Notes: generated from the letters alone by a model not told the origin. Positions 23,317 through 32,110 are shown, counted from the first letter of the stretch. The stretch: 40,685 bases of DNA from Eubacterium sp. (GCA_021769965.1 JAETRU010000031.1:1-40685), one strand, 5' to 3'. Program-made: numbers and translations.

Positions 23317-24285
23317 TCATCCCAGCAGTCTGGCGCCGATGGGCAGCCAGACTGGCACCACAAAGGTCAGAATGGTCCCGCTGATCAGGGCTACCATGGA
23401 AAGCTCAGGTCCGACGAAGCGGCTGACAGGCACCAGCATGGAATCCATGCAGCCCGCAGCGCCAGAGGCGATGGGGCTGCCCTTGCTGATGCGTATCAAA
23501 ATAGGAAGGAACGCGACGGTCAGCACATCCCGCAGAATGTTGACGATGAAACCGTAGGTTCCGGCTTCGATACCATAATTCTCAGTAAGAAAAGCTCCGG
23601 TCAGGCTGTAGTAGCCCATGCCGCTGGCCGAAAGCACCGACCATTCAGACGGCACATGGAGCAGCAGACCCACCGCGAAGCCGCCGATCAGGCAGCCGGT
23701 AAAAATTGCCGCAGGCATGAAAAGCACCCGCAGACCTAATCTGCGGATGTAGCCGAAGACCTGTTTATTGGAGGCGAGGCTGACGCCGACGCCGACATAG
23801 AGAAAGATCAGACAGACTGTCAGGGCCGTATCCAGCCATTCCAGGCTGCCGCCCCGCAGCCAGAAGTATCCGGCCGCGATCCCCATGGCGATGCATACCG
23901 GCATGATGATCACAAGGGGTGACACACCGCCGCGCGCGCCGCCATCCTCTGACGTCTGATCAAAAGCCGCGGCGGACACCCTTTGCTCACGGGCCAGCTG
24001 CAGACGGATCTCCTCTAACGGCATGACGGTTTTTTCACAGCACCACACGACGCCCACGCTGCACCAGACGGCAGCCAGGGATATCAGAAAGCACCGCAGG
24101 CCGATACTGCCCAGATTTTCCATGACGGTATCGCTGACGCCGATATTGAGACCGATGACTGCCATCAGGGCGAAGAGAGCCAAATTGGTCAGGGCGTCAA
24201 AGGCTTTCAGGACGGGCTTTGGAAGCCCGCGCCAGCCTGCGGCGGTTCCCAGAGCCAGGCATATAAATGGTACATAGACGTTCAT
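23317..24285 (-). CDS. lysO: LysO-family (DUF340/YbjE) amino-acid exporter
   Basis: The 322-residue membrane protein has about eight hydrophobic segments in two halves. An N-terminal part (MNVYVPFICLALGTAAGW, then NLALFALMAVIGLNIGVS) and a C-terminal part (FGYIRRLGLRVLFMPAAIF, SASGMGYYSLTGAFLTENYG, NILRDVLTVAFLPIL) are typical of LysO, the lysine exporter. The central charged loop (residues 85-118) links the halves. GYYSLTGAFL and NILRD are the best family marks. GGAG is well placed before the ATG. It follows the PBP gene by 21 bp and shares that operon; why a lysine exporter stands with wall synthesis genes is not clear, though lysine can be a wall building block. Confidence 0.85.
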   Translation of the reverse strand: MNVYVPFICLALGTAAGWRGLPKPVLKAFDALTNLALFALMAVIGLNIGVSDTVMENLGSIGLRCFLISLAAVWCSVGVVWCCEKTVMPLEEIRLQLAREQRVSAAAFDQTSEDGGARGGVSPLVIIMPVCIAMGIAAGYFWLRGGSLEWLDTALTVCLIFLYVGVGVSLASNKQVFGYIRRLGLRVLFMPAAIFTGCLIGGFAVGLLLHVPSEWSVLSASGMGYYSLTGAFLTENYGIEAGTYGFIVNILRDVLTVAFLPILIRISKGSPIASGAAGCMDSMLVPVSRFVGPELSMVALISGTILTFVVPVWLPIGARLLG

Positions 24286-24306
24286 GATGGTCTCCTTCAG
24301 ATGAGA

Positions 24307-25635
24307 TCAGCGGTTGACGATGGCCTGCAGCACCTGGTTGGCTACAGGGGCTGCCACGGAACTTCCGTAGCCGCCGTTTTCTATGCAGACGATGAAGGCG
24401 TACGGGGCGTCTTCATTTTTGATAAAGCCGGCAAACCATGCGTTCGGCTCGCGGCCGTAAACCTCGGCGGTACCGGACTTGGCGTAGATATCAAGCCCCG
24501 GGAAATTTCCTTCGCCGTAGGATACCTGAACGTTGTTCTTCATCATGGCGCGGAGCTTTTTCGCGGTGGAGGCCTGGATCATCCTGTCGGTCTCCTGAGC
24601 CGCGGACAGGGCTGAATGGATCAGCCTCGGCTGAACGCTGACGCCGTCACGGGCGATGGCCCCCATGTAAACAAGCATGGAGCACGGATTCAGCTGGTCG
24701 TTGTACTGGCCGATACCGGCCCATGCCAGATTCAGCGGCACGTCGTCAGGGAACTCAAACTCGCCTCGGGAGTTGTGGACGCCGTCCATGTCGTAGGCCT
24801 TGGTCAGACCCAGTTTTTCCGCGTATTCTTCCATTACAGGGCCGCCGACTTTCTGGGTCAGCTCGCCGAAAGCGCAGTTGCAGGATACAGCCAGCGCCTG
24901 CTCAAAGTCTACAGTGCCGTGGGCCGCGGTGCAGGTGATCTTTTCACCGTTGATATAGCTGACGCCGGTACAGGTATAGGTCCAGCTGCTGAGATCATCC
25001 ACGTTCTCGATGGCCGCCGCGGAGGTGACCAGCTTGAAGATGGAGCCGGGTATCAGATTCGCTGACAGAAATTTGTTGATATACAGTCCGGAGGTATCAT
25101 CCTCGGATACATCCGGCGGATTTTCCGGATCAAAGTTCGGGGAACTGACCATGCAGACGACCTCGCCCGTTTCATAGTTATACACCCCTACCAGACCGTC
25201 TCTGCCGGCCAGTGCCTCGTTGGCGGCCTGACAGACGTCGGAATCGATGGTCAGCGTCAGATCGTTTCCCTTGCCGGTGACGCTGTAGGTGCCGGTCAGC
25301 AGATTATAGCCCACCAGACGGCTTTTGAAGGCGCTTTTGGCGGCAGTCGCGATATTGCCGTCCATGTCGCCTACGGCATGGACCGTAGCGCGGCGGATGG
25401 CTTCGCTTTCATTGTAGCTGACCTTGCGGTCATCGTTTTTCGCAAGGAGCTTGCCGTTGACGTCGTAGATCGTCCCGATGGCAAGGCGTCCCTCACTGTA
25501 TATGTGCTGGTTTGCATAGAAGGTGGCCCAATCGCTGCCACGGGTAACAAACCGGTAAGTAAATACGCCGACGCCCAGAAACAGCACTGCCGCCATGGTG
25601 AGGCAGATGATGGAACGCTTCTCTAATTTCTTCAT
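24307..25635 (-). CDS. Penicillin-binding protein, transpeptidase (PbpA-like)
   Basis: The 442-residue protein is a single-pass membrane transpeptidase that cross-links peptidoglycan. The membrane helix is at 9-27. The catalytic motifs are SIFK (Ser198, Lys201), SCN (251-253) and KSG (386-388). It is shorter than class B PBPs with a pedestal domain and has no PASTA repeats, like PbpA partners of RodA/FtsW in Actinobacteria and Clostridia. Its ATG overlaps the stop of the FHA-FtsW gene by 4 bp, so polymerase and transpeptidase are translated as a pair. Confidence 0.94.
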   Translation of the reverse strand: MKKLEKRSIICLTMAAVLFLGVGVFTYRFVTRGSDWATFYANQHIYSEGRLAIGTIYDVNGKLLAKNDDRKVSYNESEAIRRATVHAVGDMDGNIATAAKSAFKSRLVGYNLLTGTYSVTGKGNDLTLTIDSDVCQAANEALAGRDGLVGVYNYETGEVVCMVSSPNFDPENPPDVSEDDTSGLYINKFLSANLIPGSIFKLVTSAAAIENVDDLSSWTYTCTGVSYINGEKITCTAAHGTVDFEQALAVSCNCAFGELTQKVGGPVMEEYAEKLGLTKAYDMDGVHNSRGEFEFPDDVPLNLAWAGIGQYNDQLNPCSMLVYMGAIARDGVSVQPRLIHSALSAAQETDRMIQASTAKKLRAMMKNNVQVSYGEGNFPGLDIYAKSGTAEVYGREPNAWFAGFIKNEDAPYAFIVCIENGGYGSSVAAPVANQVLQAIVNR

Positions 25636-27455
25636 AACTCGTCATCCCCTTTCTCCACTTTCAGCCCTTTTTCTGACAGGCTGATGGCAATGCTGGCGTT
25701 CTGCCTCGTGTCGGCAGCCTTCAGGAAAGCCAGCAGGCCCCACGAGGCGATCATGCTGGTTCCTCCGTTGGATACAAACGGGAACGTGACGCCGGTCAGC
25801 GGGAACAGATCCACAGATCCGAACACGTTGAGGATCGTCTGAAACAGATAGATGGACATGGCGGAGCAGGCCCCTATGGTATAGAAGGTGGAACGTCCTG
25901 CCCAGATGGACCGGACCGCGAAGATGGACAGCGTAATGATAGACAGCACTGCCAGCAGGGCTACGATCAGACCCCACTCTTCGATAAGAAGACCGAAGAC
26001 CAGATCCGTGTCCGAAGCGCCTACCTGATTGAGCCAGCCGTTTCCCGCGCCCACGCCGACCATGCCGCCGCTGGCAGCCGCGGTCATGGTACGTGTCTGC
26101 TGATAGCCCAGGCCTTCCGCGTAGTCCCATACGTGTCCCCATACCTCAAAGCGCTCCGCGATGTAGGCTTTGAACTTGAGTATGATCAGCCCCCCGGCAA
26201 AGGCGGCTCCCACCAGCAGGATCAGTTTGGTGAAATCTCCGCTTCTGAGGAAGGAGATGACCAGATACGTAACAAAGAAAATGATGGCCGTTCCGAAGTC
26301 TCCCATGAGGGCCAGACAGCAGAAGCAGAAGCCGGAAAACAGGGTGAATATGAGGGAGTTTTTCTTTTCAAATAGCTCGTTTAATGTAGCCGCGCCGACC
26401 CAGATATAGGCCAGCTTGACGATCTCTGACGGCTGGATGGACAGTCCTCCGATGGACACCCAGTTGGCTGCGCCGTATTTTTCTGTACCGAAGACCAGAT
26501 TGAACAAAAGCAGCACGGCGGCGCCGATATACATGGCTGTCCGGATCGCCTTTGCCCGTTTCAGATTGCGCAGATAGGCGCACATGAAGATAAAGACCGC
26601 CACGCCGATGGCTACGGCAAGGAACTGCTTAAACACTGCCTTCGGATAGCAGGTGGCTGTCACAGCCAGACTCAGTGTCGACAGGAAAAAGGCAATGGTC
26701 TCCATCTCAAAGCCTTTCCGCCGCATGGAACGCAGCATGATCACGTAGGCCCACATCAGAACGCAGATTCCGAAGAAAGCCAGCGGAATGGAACTGTTGA
26801 ACTCTTTCCCCAGACCGATCTTCAGCTGCAGCAGCGTCATAAACTGAAAGACAGTCAGTGCGATCAGGGACGGCCACGGTGACAGAAGAATGGTATCCAT
26901 CTTCCGCATCTGGATATTGTTGCGCCTCTCCTCCAGACTGATGGGAAACAGGGTGCACTGGGTCATGCCGACAGACAGCTCATCTCCCGGCTTCAGTTCT
27001 GCCGTACGGCCTTTTTTGATCTTACGGCCGTTGATATAGGCGCCGTTTTTTGATCCCAGATCCGTATAGGACCATGTTCCCTGATCATCCCGGGTCAGAG
27101 TGCCGTGATTGCGGGACACCGCAGGGTCGTCAATACTCAGATCGCAGTTTGACGATCTTCCGATAACGTTCTCCCAGTGGGTGATCGGCAGATTGTCGAT
27201 AGTCTCCCCCTCGGATGTGCTCAGATGCAGATAGGCCCACACCTCCGACGGGTTTTTTGACCTGAGCAGAGACAGGATTGATTTCAGCAATATAAAAATG
27301 GCAAGGAAAATGAACACCCATCTGGCAACAGCCGTATACAAAAGACCGCTGTCATCGGTGATGCGTGCCAGATCTCCGGCTTCTCCGAAGAGACCGCCGA
27401 GAAAACTTCCTATGCCATGCAGGATATCCTGTAAGATATTGATTACGTTGTCCAT
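25632..27455 (-). CDS. FHA domain fused to FtsW/RodA-type SEDS glycosyltransferase
   Basis: The 607-residue protein starts with a membrane helix (about 42-64), then a forkhead-associated domain (about 93-172) with the phosphothreonine-binding residues intact: Gly99-Arg100 (VIGRSSNCDLSI), Ser114-Arg-Asn-His117 and Asn137-Gly138 (LGSKNGAYINGR). A SEDS polymerase domain with about ten helices follows (about 190-585), including WVSIGGLSIQPSEIVKLAYI, GYQQTRTMTAAASGGMVGVG and PLTGVTFPFVSNGGTSM. SEDS proteins polymerise glycan strands. The FHA part suggests control by a Ser/Thr kinase, which would be encoded elsewhere. AAAAGGGGG precedes the ATG. Confidence 0.95.
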   Translation of the reverse strand: MDNVINILQDILHGIGSFLGGLFGEAGDLARITDDSGLLYTAVARWVFIFLAIFILLKSILSLLRSKNPSEVWAYLHLSTSEGETIDNLPITHWENVIGRSSNCDLSIDDPAVSRNHGTLTRDDQGTWSYTDLGSKNGAYINGRKIKKGRTAELKPGDELSVGMTQCTLFPISLEERRNNIQMRKMDTILLSPWPSLIALTVFQFMTLLQLKIGLGKEFNSSIPLAFFGICVLMWAYVIMLRSMRRKGFEMETIAFFLSTLSLAVTATCYPKAVFKQFLAVAIGVAVFIFMCAYLRNLKRAKAIRTAMYIGAAVLLLFNLVFGTEKYGAANWVSIGGLSIQPSEIVKLAYIWVGAATLNELFEKKNSLIFTLFSGFCFCCLALMGDFGTAIIFFVTYLVISFLRSGDFTKLILLVGAAFAGGLIILKFKAYIAERFEVWGHVWDYAEGLGYQQTRTMTAAASGGMVGVGAGNGWLNQVGASDTDLVFGLLIEEWGLIVALLAVLSIITLSIFAVRSIWAGRSTFYTIGACSAMSIYLFQTILNVFGSVDLFPLTGVTFPFVSNGGTSMIASWGLLAFLKAADTRQNASIAISLSEKGLKVEKGDDEL

Positions 27456-27486
27456 AAATACCCCCTTTTTGACTACTTGCAGGTTC

Positions 27487-27514
27487 AGTATACCACACTC
27501 TCCCTAAATGTAAA
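27487..27514 (-). promoter_or_regulatory. Promoter of the FHA-FtsW operon
   Basis: On the minus strand TTTACA, 16 bases, TATACT (AGTATA on plus at 27487-27492; TGTAAA at 27509-27514). The -35 box overlaps the end of the SDR gene, so readthrough from that gene is also possible. Confidence 0.6.
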
Positions 27515-28229
27515 AGCCCCCATTGACAGCTAAGACCTGTCCTGTGATATAAGACGCGTCCTCCGACGCCAGAAAGCAGATCGCTTTGGCGGCTTCCCCC
27601 GCAGTTCCCAGCCGTCCCATGGGGATCTCCTCTGCCAGCGCTTTCAGTTCCTCTTCGCTGTAGCAGGCGTTCATATCGGTGTCGATGACGCCGGGAGCCG
27701 CGGCGTTGACGCGGATCCCTGACGGAGCCAGTTCCTTTGCCAGAGATTTCGCCAGGCCGATGACGGCGGCCTTAGACGCCGAATAGATGCTCTCGCAGGA
27801 AGCTCCGGTCTGCCCCCACACGGAGGATACCATCACGATACTTCCCGACCGCCTGCTTATCATCTGCGGCAAAGCTGCCTTTGCCACATGGATCATGCCG
27901 CCGAGATTGACATCAAAGACGTCTTTCCACTGATCTTCATCTCCATCCAGAAACAATCCGCTTCTGCTGACGCCGGCGTTGAGAACGAGACAGTCAAAGG
28001 CGGGCGCGCCCAGACAGATGCGGGCGTCCTTTACAGCTCTGTCCACAGCTTCTCTGTCGGAAACGTCACAGCGGACAGCGATAGCGCCGGTCTCCGCCGC
28101 GATCTCCGCCGCGGCCTTTTCATCCTGCCTGTAAAAAAAGGCTGTTTCCCAGCCTCTGGCTGTAAATTCTCTGACCGAAGCGGCTCCAATACCGCGGGAG
28201 CCGCCGGTGATCAAAACAGTTTTCTTCAT
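27504..28229 (-). CDS. Short-chain dehydrogenase/reductase, FabG-like
   Basis: The protein of about 241 residues has the NAD(P)-binding TGGSRGIG (8-15), the NAG motif (LNAGVSRSG), the Ser of VMVSSVWGQ and the catalytic YSASK. The C-terminal ITGQVLAVNGGFYI is that of FabG-type 3-oxoacyl reductases. It stands alone, not in a fatty-acid operon, so the substrate is open. I start at ATG 28229 (MKKTVLITGG) because GGAG lies 9 bases ahead; the frame extends upstream to 28292 but that part has no ribosome site. A perfect palindrome with terminator features lies 55 bp upstream. Confidence 0.88.
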   Translation of the reverse strand: MKKTVLITGGSRGIGAASVREFTARGWETAFFYRQDEKAAAEIAAETGAIAVRCDVSDREAVDRAVKDARICLGAPAFDCLVLNAGVSRSGLFLDGDEDQWKDVFDVNLGGMIHVAKAALPQMISRRSGSIVMVSSVWGQTGASCESIYSASKAAVIGLAKSLAKELAPSGIRVNAAAPGVIDTDMNACYSEEELKALAEEIPMGRLGTAGEAAKAICFLASEDASYITGQVLAVNGGFYI

Positions 28230-28283
28230 ATTTATATGTCTCCTGTATTTATCAGACCATGTTTTCTTCTGCTTATAGTTATA

Positions 28284-28314
28284 AAAATACATTGGGCGGA
28301 GCCCAATGTATTTT
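28284..28314. terminator. Perfect 14-bp-stem palindrome upstream of the SDR gene
   Basis: AAAATACATTGGGC (28284-28297) and GCCCAATGTATTTT (28301-28314) form a perfect stem with a 3-nt loop, flanked by A/T tails so it can act as a terminator on either strand. On the minus strand it stands in the leader of the SDR gene and could be an attenuator. Its inner arms TTGGGC/GCCCAA equal those of the array at 31855. The rest of 28230-28601 is AT-rich and holds a TTTGAC-N5-GTCAAA palindrome (28410-28426) and a 9-bp-stem hairpin (28521-28555) but no gene. Confidence 0.6.
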
Positions 28315-28409
28315 CTCTTTGCTTATATTTCTGGCGCATAGTATTAACTATAATCTTAGAAACTAATTCCGAGATTCTCAGATTATTTTCACCTATATTT
28401 TACTATATT

Positions 28410-28426
28410 TTTGACGATTTGTCAAA
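28410..28426. promoter_or_regulatory. Operator-like palindrome
   Basis: TTTGAC-GATTT-GTCAAA is a perfect 6-bp inverted repeat with a 5-bp centre, in the gap between the divergent SDR and antiporter genes. The size suits a dimeric repressor or CRP/FNR-like protein; which one cannot be told. Confidence 0.35.
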
Positions 28427-28601
28427 GAATTTCGTGAAATAACCAGAGAAAAATTTACCGAAATGGCACAAAAACTTATAAAATAACTAAGTCTTTTTCC
28501 TTATTTCTTATTTTTTTTCTAAAGTCGATCTTTATGTGTTTACAAAATCGACTTTTAGTGCTAAAATGTGACCTCAGTGAATGAAAGTTGAGGTATATAG
28601 T

Positions 28602-29759
28602 ATGACTAGTTATTATTTTCTGTTAACTGTGGCAGTAATCATTCTGTCTACGAAATTCCTGGGCAGCCTTTCCGAAAAAGTAAACATGCCTCAGGTCGTC
28701 GGCGCTTTACTGGCCGGCGTTATTTTAGGGCCTTCCGTCCTTGGTTTCGCGGAAGAGACCGATTTTCTGGCAAAGACAGCCGAGATCGGCGTTATCCTGC
28801 TCATGTTTATCGCCGGGCTGGATACCGACATCAATGAAATAAAGAAAAACAGTGTTTCCATGATCGTCATCGCGTCCATGGGCGTGCTGATGCCTCTCAT
28901 CGGCGGCGGTCTCTGCTACTTCTTCTATTTCCACGTGGATCCGTCCGATTTTGAAGAAGTGCTCCGCGCCGTATTCATGGGCGTCATTCTGACCGCTACA
29001 TCCGTCAGCATCACCGTGGAAGCTCTGCGGGAAATGGGCAAATTAAACGGACCTGTGGGAAGCGCGATCCTTGGCGCCGCGGTGCTGGACGATATCATCG
29101 GCATCATCATCCTGACCATCGTAACCAGCATGAAGGACCCTTCCATCAGTATCATTTCCATCCTGATCAAAATCGGTCTGTATGTCATCTTCATGGCGGT
29201 CATCGCTCTGGTCCTGCAGGCGACACGTCCTGCTATCGACGCGCTCAAGGACAAGCGCAGAATCTCTATTTACGTCATGGCGTTCGTTCTGATCATCTCC
29301 TTCGTTTCAGAACAGTATTTCGGTATTGCCGATATCACAGGCGCTTACCTGCTGGGACTGTTCCTGTCTACATACGACGTGAAATCTGACATCGCAAGGA
29401 AGATGACCGTGCCAAGCTACATGTTCTTCTCGCCGATCTTCTTTGCCAGCATCGGCATCAAAACAGAACTCAACGGCATGACGACCAGCATGTGGATCTT
29501 CTCTCTGCTGATCCTGATCATCGCGGTTCTGACCAAGATCATGGGCTGCGGTCTGGGCGCGAAGCTCTGCAAATATTCCAGCCACGAATCTCTGTGCATC
29601 GGCATCGGCATGATCTCCAGAGGCGAGGTCGCTCTGATCGTAGCGCAGAAGGGATACAACATGGGACTGCTCAACGGCCACCTTTTCTCACCGGTAGTCC
29701 TGGTGGTCATCGTCACGACCATCATAACGCCTGTGCTTTTGAAAAAGGTCATGAAATAA
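28602..29759 (+). CDS. Cation:proton antiporter (CPA2 / Na+/H+ exchanger family)
   Basis: The protein of about 385 residues has around 12 hydrophobic segments and the marks of the CPA2 family: MPQVVGALLAGVILGPSVLG near the start, LLMFIAGLDTDI, GAAVLDDIIGIIIL with the paired Asp of ion-binding transporters, and GMISRGEVALIVAQ near the end. It exchanges Na+ or K+ for protons. There is no C-terminal TrkA-N domain, so it is not a full KefB type. I start at ATG 28602 (MTSYYF), 9 bases after GAGGT; ATG 28581 has no ribosome site. It is a single gene followed by its own terminator. Confidence 0.92.
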   Translation: MTSYYFLLTVAVIILSTKFLGSLSEKVNMPQVVGALLAGVILGPSVLGFAEETDFLAKTAEIGVILLMFIAGLDTDINEIKKNSVSMIVIASMGVLMPLIGGGLCYFFYFHVDPSDFEEVLRAVFMGVILTATSVSITVEALREMGKLNGPVGSAILGAAVLDDIIGIIILTIVTSMKDPSISIISILIKIGLYVIFMAVIALVLQATRPAIDALKDKRRISIYVMAFVLIISFVSEQYFGIADITGAYLLGLFLSTYDVKSDIARKMTVPSYMFFSPIFFASIGIKTELNGMTTSMWIFSLLILIIAVLTKIMGCGLGAKLCKYSSHESLCIGIGMISRGEVALIVAQKGYNMGLLNGHLFSPVVLVVIVTTIITPVLLKKVMK

Positions 29760-29772
29760 GAGACAGCTGCTT

Positions 29773-29882
29773 CATTGCCGAACCAATTGCCGAACTTTAT
29801 GGACCTGGTTCGGCATTTTTGCTGTTTTCTGCCTCATTGCCGAACCAATTGCCGAACCAATTGTCGAACTTTGCGGACCAAT
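29773..29882 (+). repeat. 12-bp tandem repeats (GCCGAACCAATT) with embedded terminator
   Basis: GCCGAACCAATT units occur at 29777, 29789 (partial), 29839 and 29851. Each block ends GCCGAAC or GTCGAACTTT...GGACC, so two larger copies lie 62 bp apart, the second with one extra unit. TGCCGAACC (29776-29784) and GGTTCGGCA (29807-29815) followed by TTTTT serve as the terminator of the antiporter gene. No gene lies here. Confidence 0.75.
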
Positions 29883-29886
29883 TCCC

Positions 29887-30513
29887 CTATCTCACCGGAT
29901 GACGGATCACCGTCCGAAGCCGTTCCGGTTTTGTCCGTCTGGGATCGCTCAGGTATATCTCATGATGTCTGCGCTCCTTTGAAAAGTCCAGACTGAATCC
30001 CTGCTCTGCCGCGAAGCTGTCCATTCTCTCTATGGTCGCCGGTTCATCGTCGTAAGGTCCGATGTGCATGCACTGAACGCTGAGACCCTCTTCAAAGGCG
30101 AAGAACTCTGCCTTTGAGAAGTCGGTCTGCTTCCTGGCCTCGGCCTCCCCGACGGCCCACTGAAAGATTTCCTCTGTCACAAACTCCGGCAGACGGATCA
30201 TGGAGATCCACTGAAAATCCTCCTTACGGTTGTAATCCACGCCGCAGACCCCATCCTGCCGCCAGAGTCCTTCCAGCGGCGGCACCACATATGGAAAATA
30301 CCCTTCGATATTCCTGCTGCCTTTATAACTCATCTTAATGGTAAAAGACACGCCGTACAGGATCTGCATGGCCTGCTGATACGCTCCTCCTTCCGCATTG
30401 GGATCGCCCTTGCCCCGCACGGCGACAAAATTCATAGCGGGAATCGTGACGATCTCCGGCTTTTTCGGCGGCAGATAGAACTCCTTATATTCCTTCTTAT
30501 AATCAAACGCCAT
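29887..30513 (-). CDS. GyrI-like small-molecule-binding domain protein
   Basis: The protein of about 208 residues matches the GyrI-like family (SOUL/BacT-type fold that binds small molecules). Marks are IVTIPAMNFVAVRGKGDPNA at the start, then GSRNIEGYFPYVVPPLEGLW, and HIGPYDDEPATIERM, where HxGPY is the classic pattern. It may bind a drug or metabolite. It starts at ATG 30513 (MAFDYKKEY) with AGAGGAG ahead and overlaps the TfoX gene by 11 bp. With the WYL regulator it forms a three-gene unit. Confidence 0.85.
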   Translation of the reverse strand: MAFDYKKEYKEFYLPPKKPEIVTIPAMNFVAVRGKGDPNAEGGAYQQAMQILYGVSFTIKMSYKGSRNIEGYFPYVVPPLEGLWRQDGVCGVDYNRKEDFQWISMIRLPEFVTEEIFQWAVGEAEARKQTDFSKAEFFAFEEGLSVQCMHIGPYDDEPATIERMDSFAAEQGFSLDFSKERRHHEIYLSDPRRTKPERLRTVIRHPVR

Positions 30514-30838
30514 TTCTTTTTCTCCTCTTCTTTTCCTTTGGCGGCGGCAGGGCAGCTGCTGTCCTGCGGGCAAATTCCGTCAGAAACTCCCTGTCCTCCA
30601 GATCCTCCATCAAAAAATACGGCTTTGCGCCTTCATATGGCGGCGCCAGCGCTGTCTCCGGCGCAAACGCTCTGCCCGCCTCCGTCACTTTGATGAACAG
30701 CTGATCATCGCAGATCACAGCAAATATCTTGCCGTCGCAGTACACGCCGTATTCTCCGAACATCTTGCGGTATGTGATCTCTCCAGCGCCGGACAGCTGG
30801 TCGCAGGCAAACTGTACAAATTCCAAATCAGATGCCAT
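30503..30838 (-). CDS. TfoX/Sxy N-terminal-domain protein
   Basis: The protein of about 111 residues is one TfoX N-terminal domain: EFVQFACDQLSGAGEITYRK, MFGEYGVYCDGKIFAVIC and the later YFLMEDLEDREFLTEFAR. The C-terminal basic tail KEKKRRKRN is unusual. In Gram-negative bacteria TfoX drives competence genes; in Firmicutes single-domain forms have no proven role. ATG 30838 (MASDLEF) is preceded by GAGGAGGG. It lies between the WYL regulator and the GyrI-like gene, overlapping the latter. Confidence 0.85.
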   Translation of the reverse strand: MASDLEFVQFACDQLSGAGEITYRKMFGEYGVYCDGKIFAVICDDQLFIKVTEAGRAFAPETALAPPYEGAKPYFLMEDLEDREFLTEFARRTAAALPPPKEKKRRKRNGV

Positions 30839-30839
30839 A

Positions 30840-31751
30840 TCATCCCTCCTCATATTTTTCCGCCAGGGCCTGTCCGATCCCGGCAATCTGCCGCCGCAGG
30901 CCTTCCGGCTCCAGCAGTTCAGCCCGGTCCCCGAAGGTAAGCAGCCATGTGATCAGATGATCTTTATCTGCAAAACCGAAGGTGAACAAAAGGTTTCCGT
31001 CCGGCTCTTCCACAAAGCTGTCCCTGCCGAATTCCTCAATGATCCGCCACAGACAGTCCGGCGTAAACCGAATCTTCGCCTGCAGCCCGGCAGGGAATAT
31101 CTTTTCCGCCGACAGATCCGGCAGCGGGACCTCCCGCCTCTGAAAACGATCCTCATTTAGCACAAGCCCGCTGAGCCGGTTCAGCTTGAACATGCGGAAA
31201 TCTTTCCGTTCCCTGCACCAGCCCCAGACATACCAGTTCGCCCACTGGAAGATCAGATAATAGGGTTCGACGACCCTCCCGCTTTCGCCCTTTGGCGAGA
31301 TATAGTCAAAGGAGACGCTCTGCCTCCCTTCGATAGCGGCCCGCAGCATCTCTATCTTCGGAGCCAGGCTCTCCCTGTACCACGAAGACAGGTCGATGAG
31401 CAGATACTCTCCTGCAGCCATCACCTCTGAGGAGCCTGCGGCCAGTTTATCCATCAACTGGGCGTACCGGTTGGTACCGCTGACGCTGTCCAGACTTCGC
31501 AGACCTGACAGAATGGACTGCAGCTCTGAAGAGGTCAAAAGGGTTCTGTCGATGCGGTATCCTTCCATGATGGATATGCCCCCATCCCTGCCCTGTCTGG
31601 TCGCGACAGGGATCCCGGCTCTGCACAAAGCATCGATATCTCTGTTGATCGTTCTGCGGGATACCTCGAATCTCTCTGCCAGATACGGCGCAGTAACCTG
31701 TTCCTGCTGCAGCAGGATCGACAGAATACCGATGAGACGGTCTATCTTCAT
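30840..31751 (-). CDS. HTH and WYL domain transcription regulator (YafY-like)
   Basis: The protein of about 303 residues has an N-terminal helix-turn-helix (about 1-60, with APYLAERFEVSRRTINRDID) and a WYL domain (about 130-210, YLIFQWANWYVWGWCRERKD) followed by the WCX C-terminal part. WYL domains sense ligands such as nucleotides or nucleic acid ends. ATG 31751 (MKIDRLIG) follows AAAGGAG; the longer frame to 31805 has no such site. It heads the operon with tfoX-like and gyrI-like genes, and the usual reading is that it controls them. Confidence 0.9.
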   Translation of the reverse strand: MKIDRLIGILSILLQQEQVTAPYLAERFEVSRRTINRDIDALCRAGIPVATRQGRDGGISIMEGYRIDRTLLTSSELQSILSGLRSLDSVSGTNRYAQLMDKLAAGSSEVMAAGEYLLIDLSSWYRESLAPKIEMLRAAIEGRQSVSFDYISPKGESGRVVEPYYLIFQWANWYVWGWCRERKDFRMFKLNRLSGLVLNEDRFQRREVPLPDLSAEKIFPAGLQAKIRFTPDCLWRIIEEFGRDSFVEEPDGNLLFTFGFADKDHLITWLLTFGDRAELLEPEGLRRQIAGIGQALAEKYEEG

Positions 31752-31834
31752 AGGTTCTCCTTTCTCTTTAAAGCAACAGCTCCGCCAGTATACCATATAA
31801 AACACGACAGAAGCATGTCATGTTTGCTGCGGGC

Positions 31835-32080
31835 TTGGGCAGAATTGGTCGGACTTGGGCTAAATCCGCTATAAACGGTCAAAAAGCCCAACTTTCTGAC
31901 TGAGGACTTGGGCTAAACACGCTGAGATCCATCAAAAAGCCCAACTTATTGCCCGAAGTCTTGGGCTAAATATACCGTAATCTCTCAAAAAGCCCAAATT
32001 CAGGCCCTTAAACTGATGCGAAATCCCTCTAAAGCCTCGGAAATTGGGCTTTTTTCATCAAATATCACGATAAAGCCCAA
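31835..32080. repeat. Array of 37-bp inverted-repeat elements (TTGGGC/GCCCAA arms), part 1
   Basis: Clear elements lie at 31855-31891, 31908-31944, 31961-31997 and 32044-32080, each exactly 37 bp from TTGGGC to GCCCAA. The first three are in perfect 53-bp register (16-bp gaps) and share TTGGGCTAAA and AAAAAGCCCAA with different middles. A lone left arm at 31835 and a decayed element around 32003-32040 complete the array. The arms match those at 136-403 except for one pair (A:T to G:C). The array resumes at 33588 after the IS110 element. Bases 31752-31834 and 32081-32110 show nothing else. Confidence 0.85.
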
Positions 32081-32110
32081 GTCATAAAAGATAAAATTAG
32101 ACAATATGTA

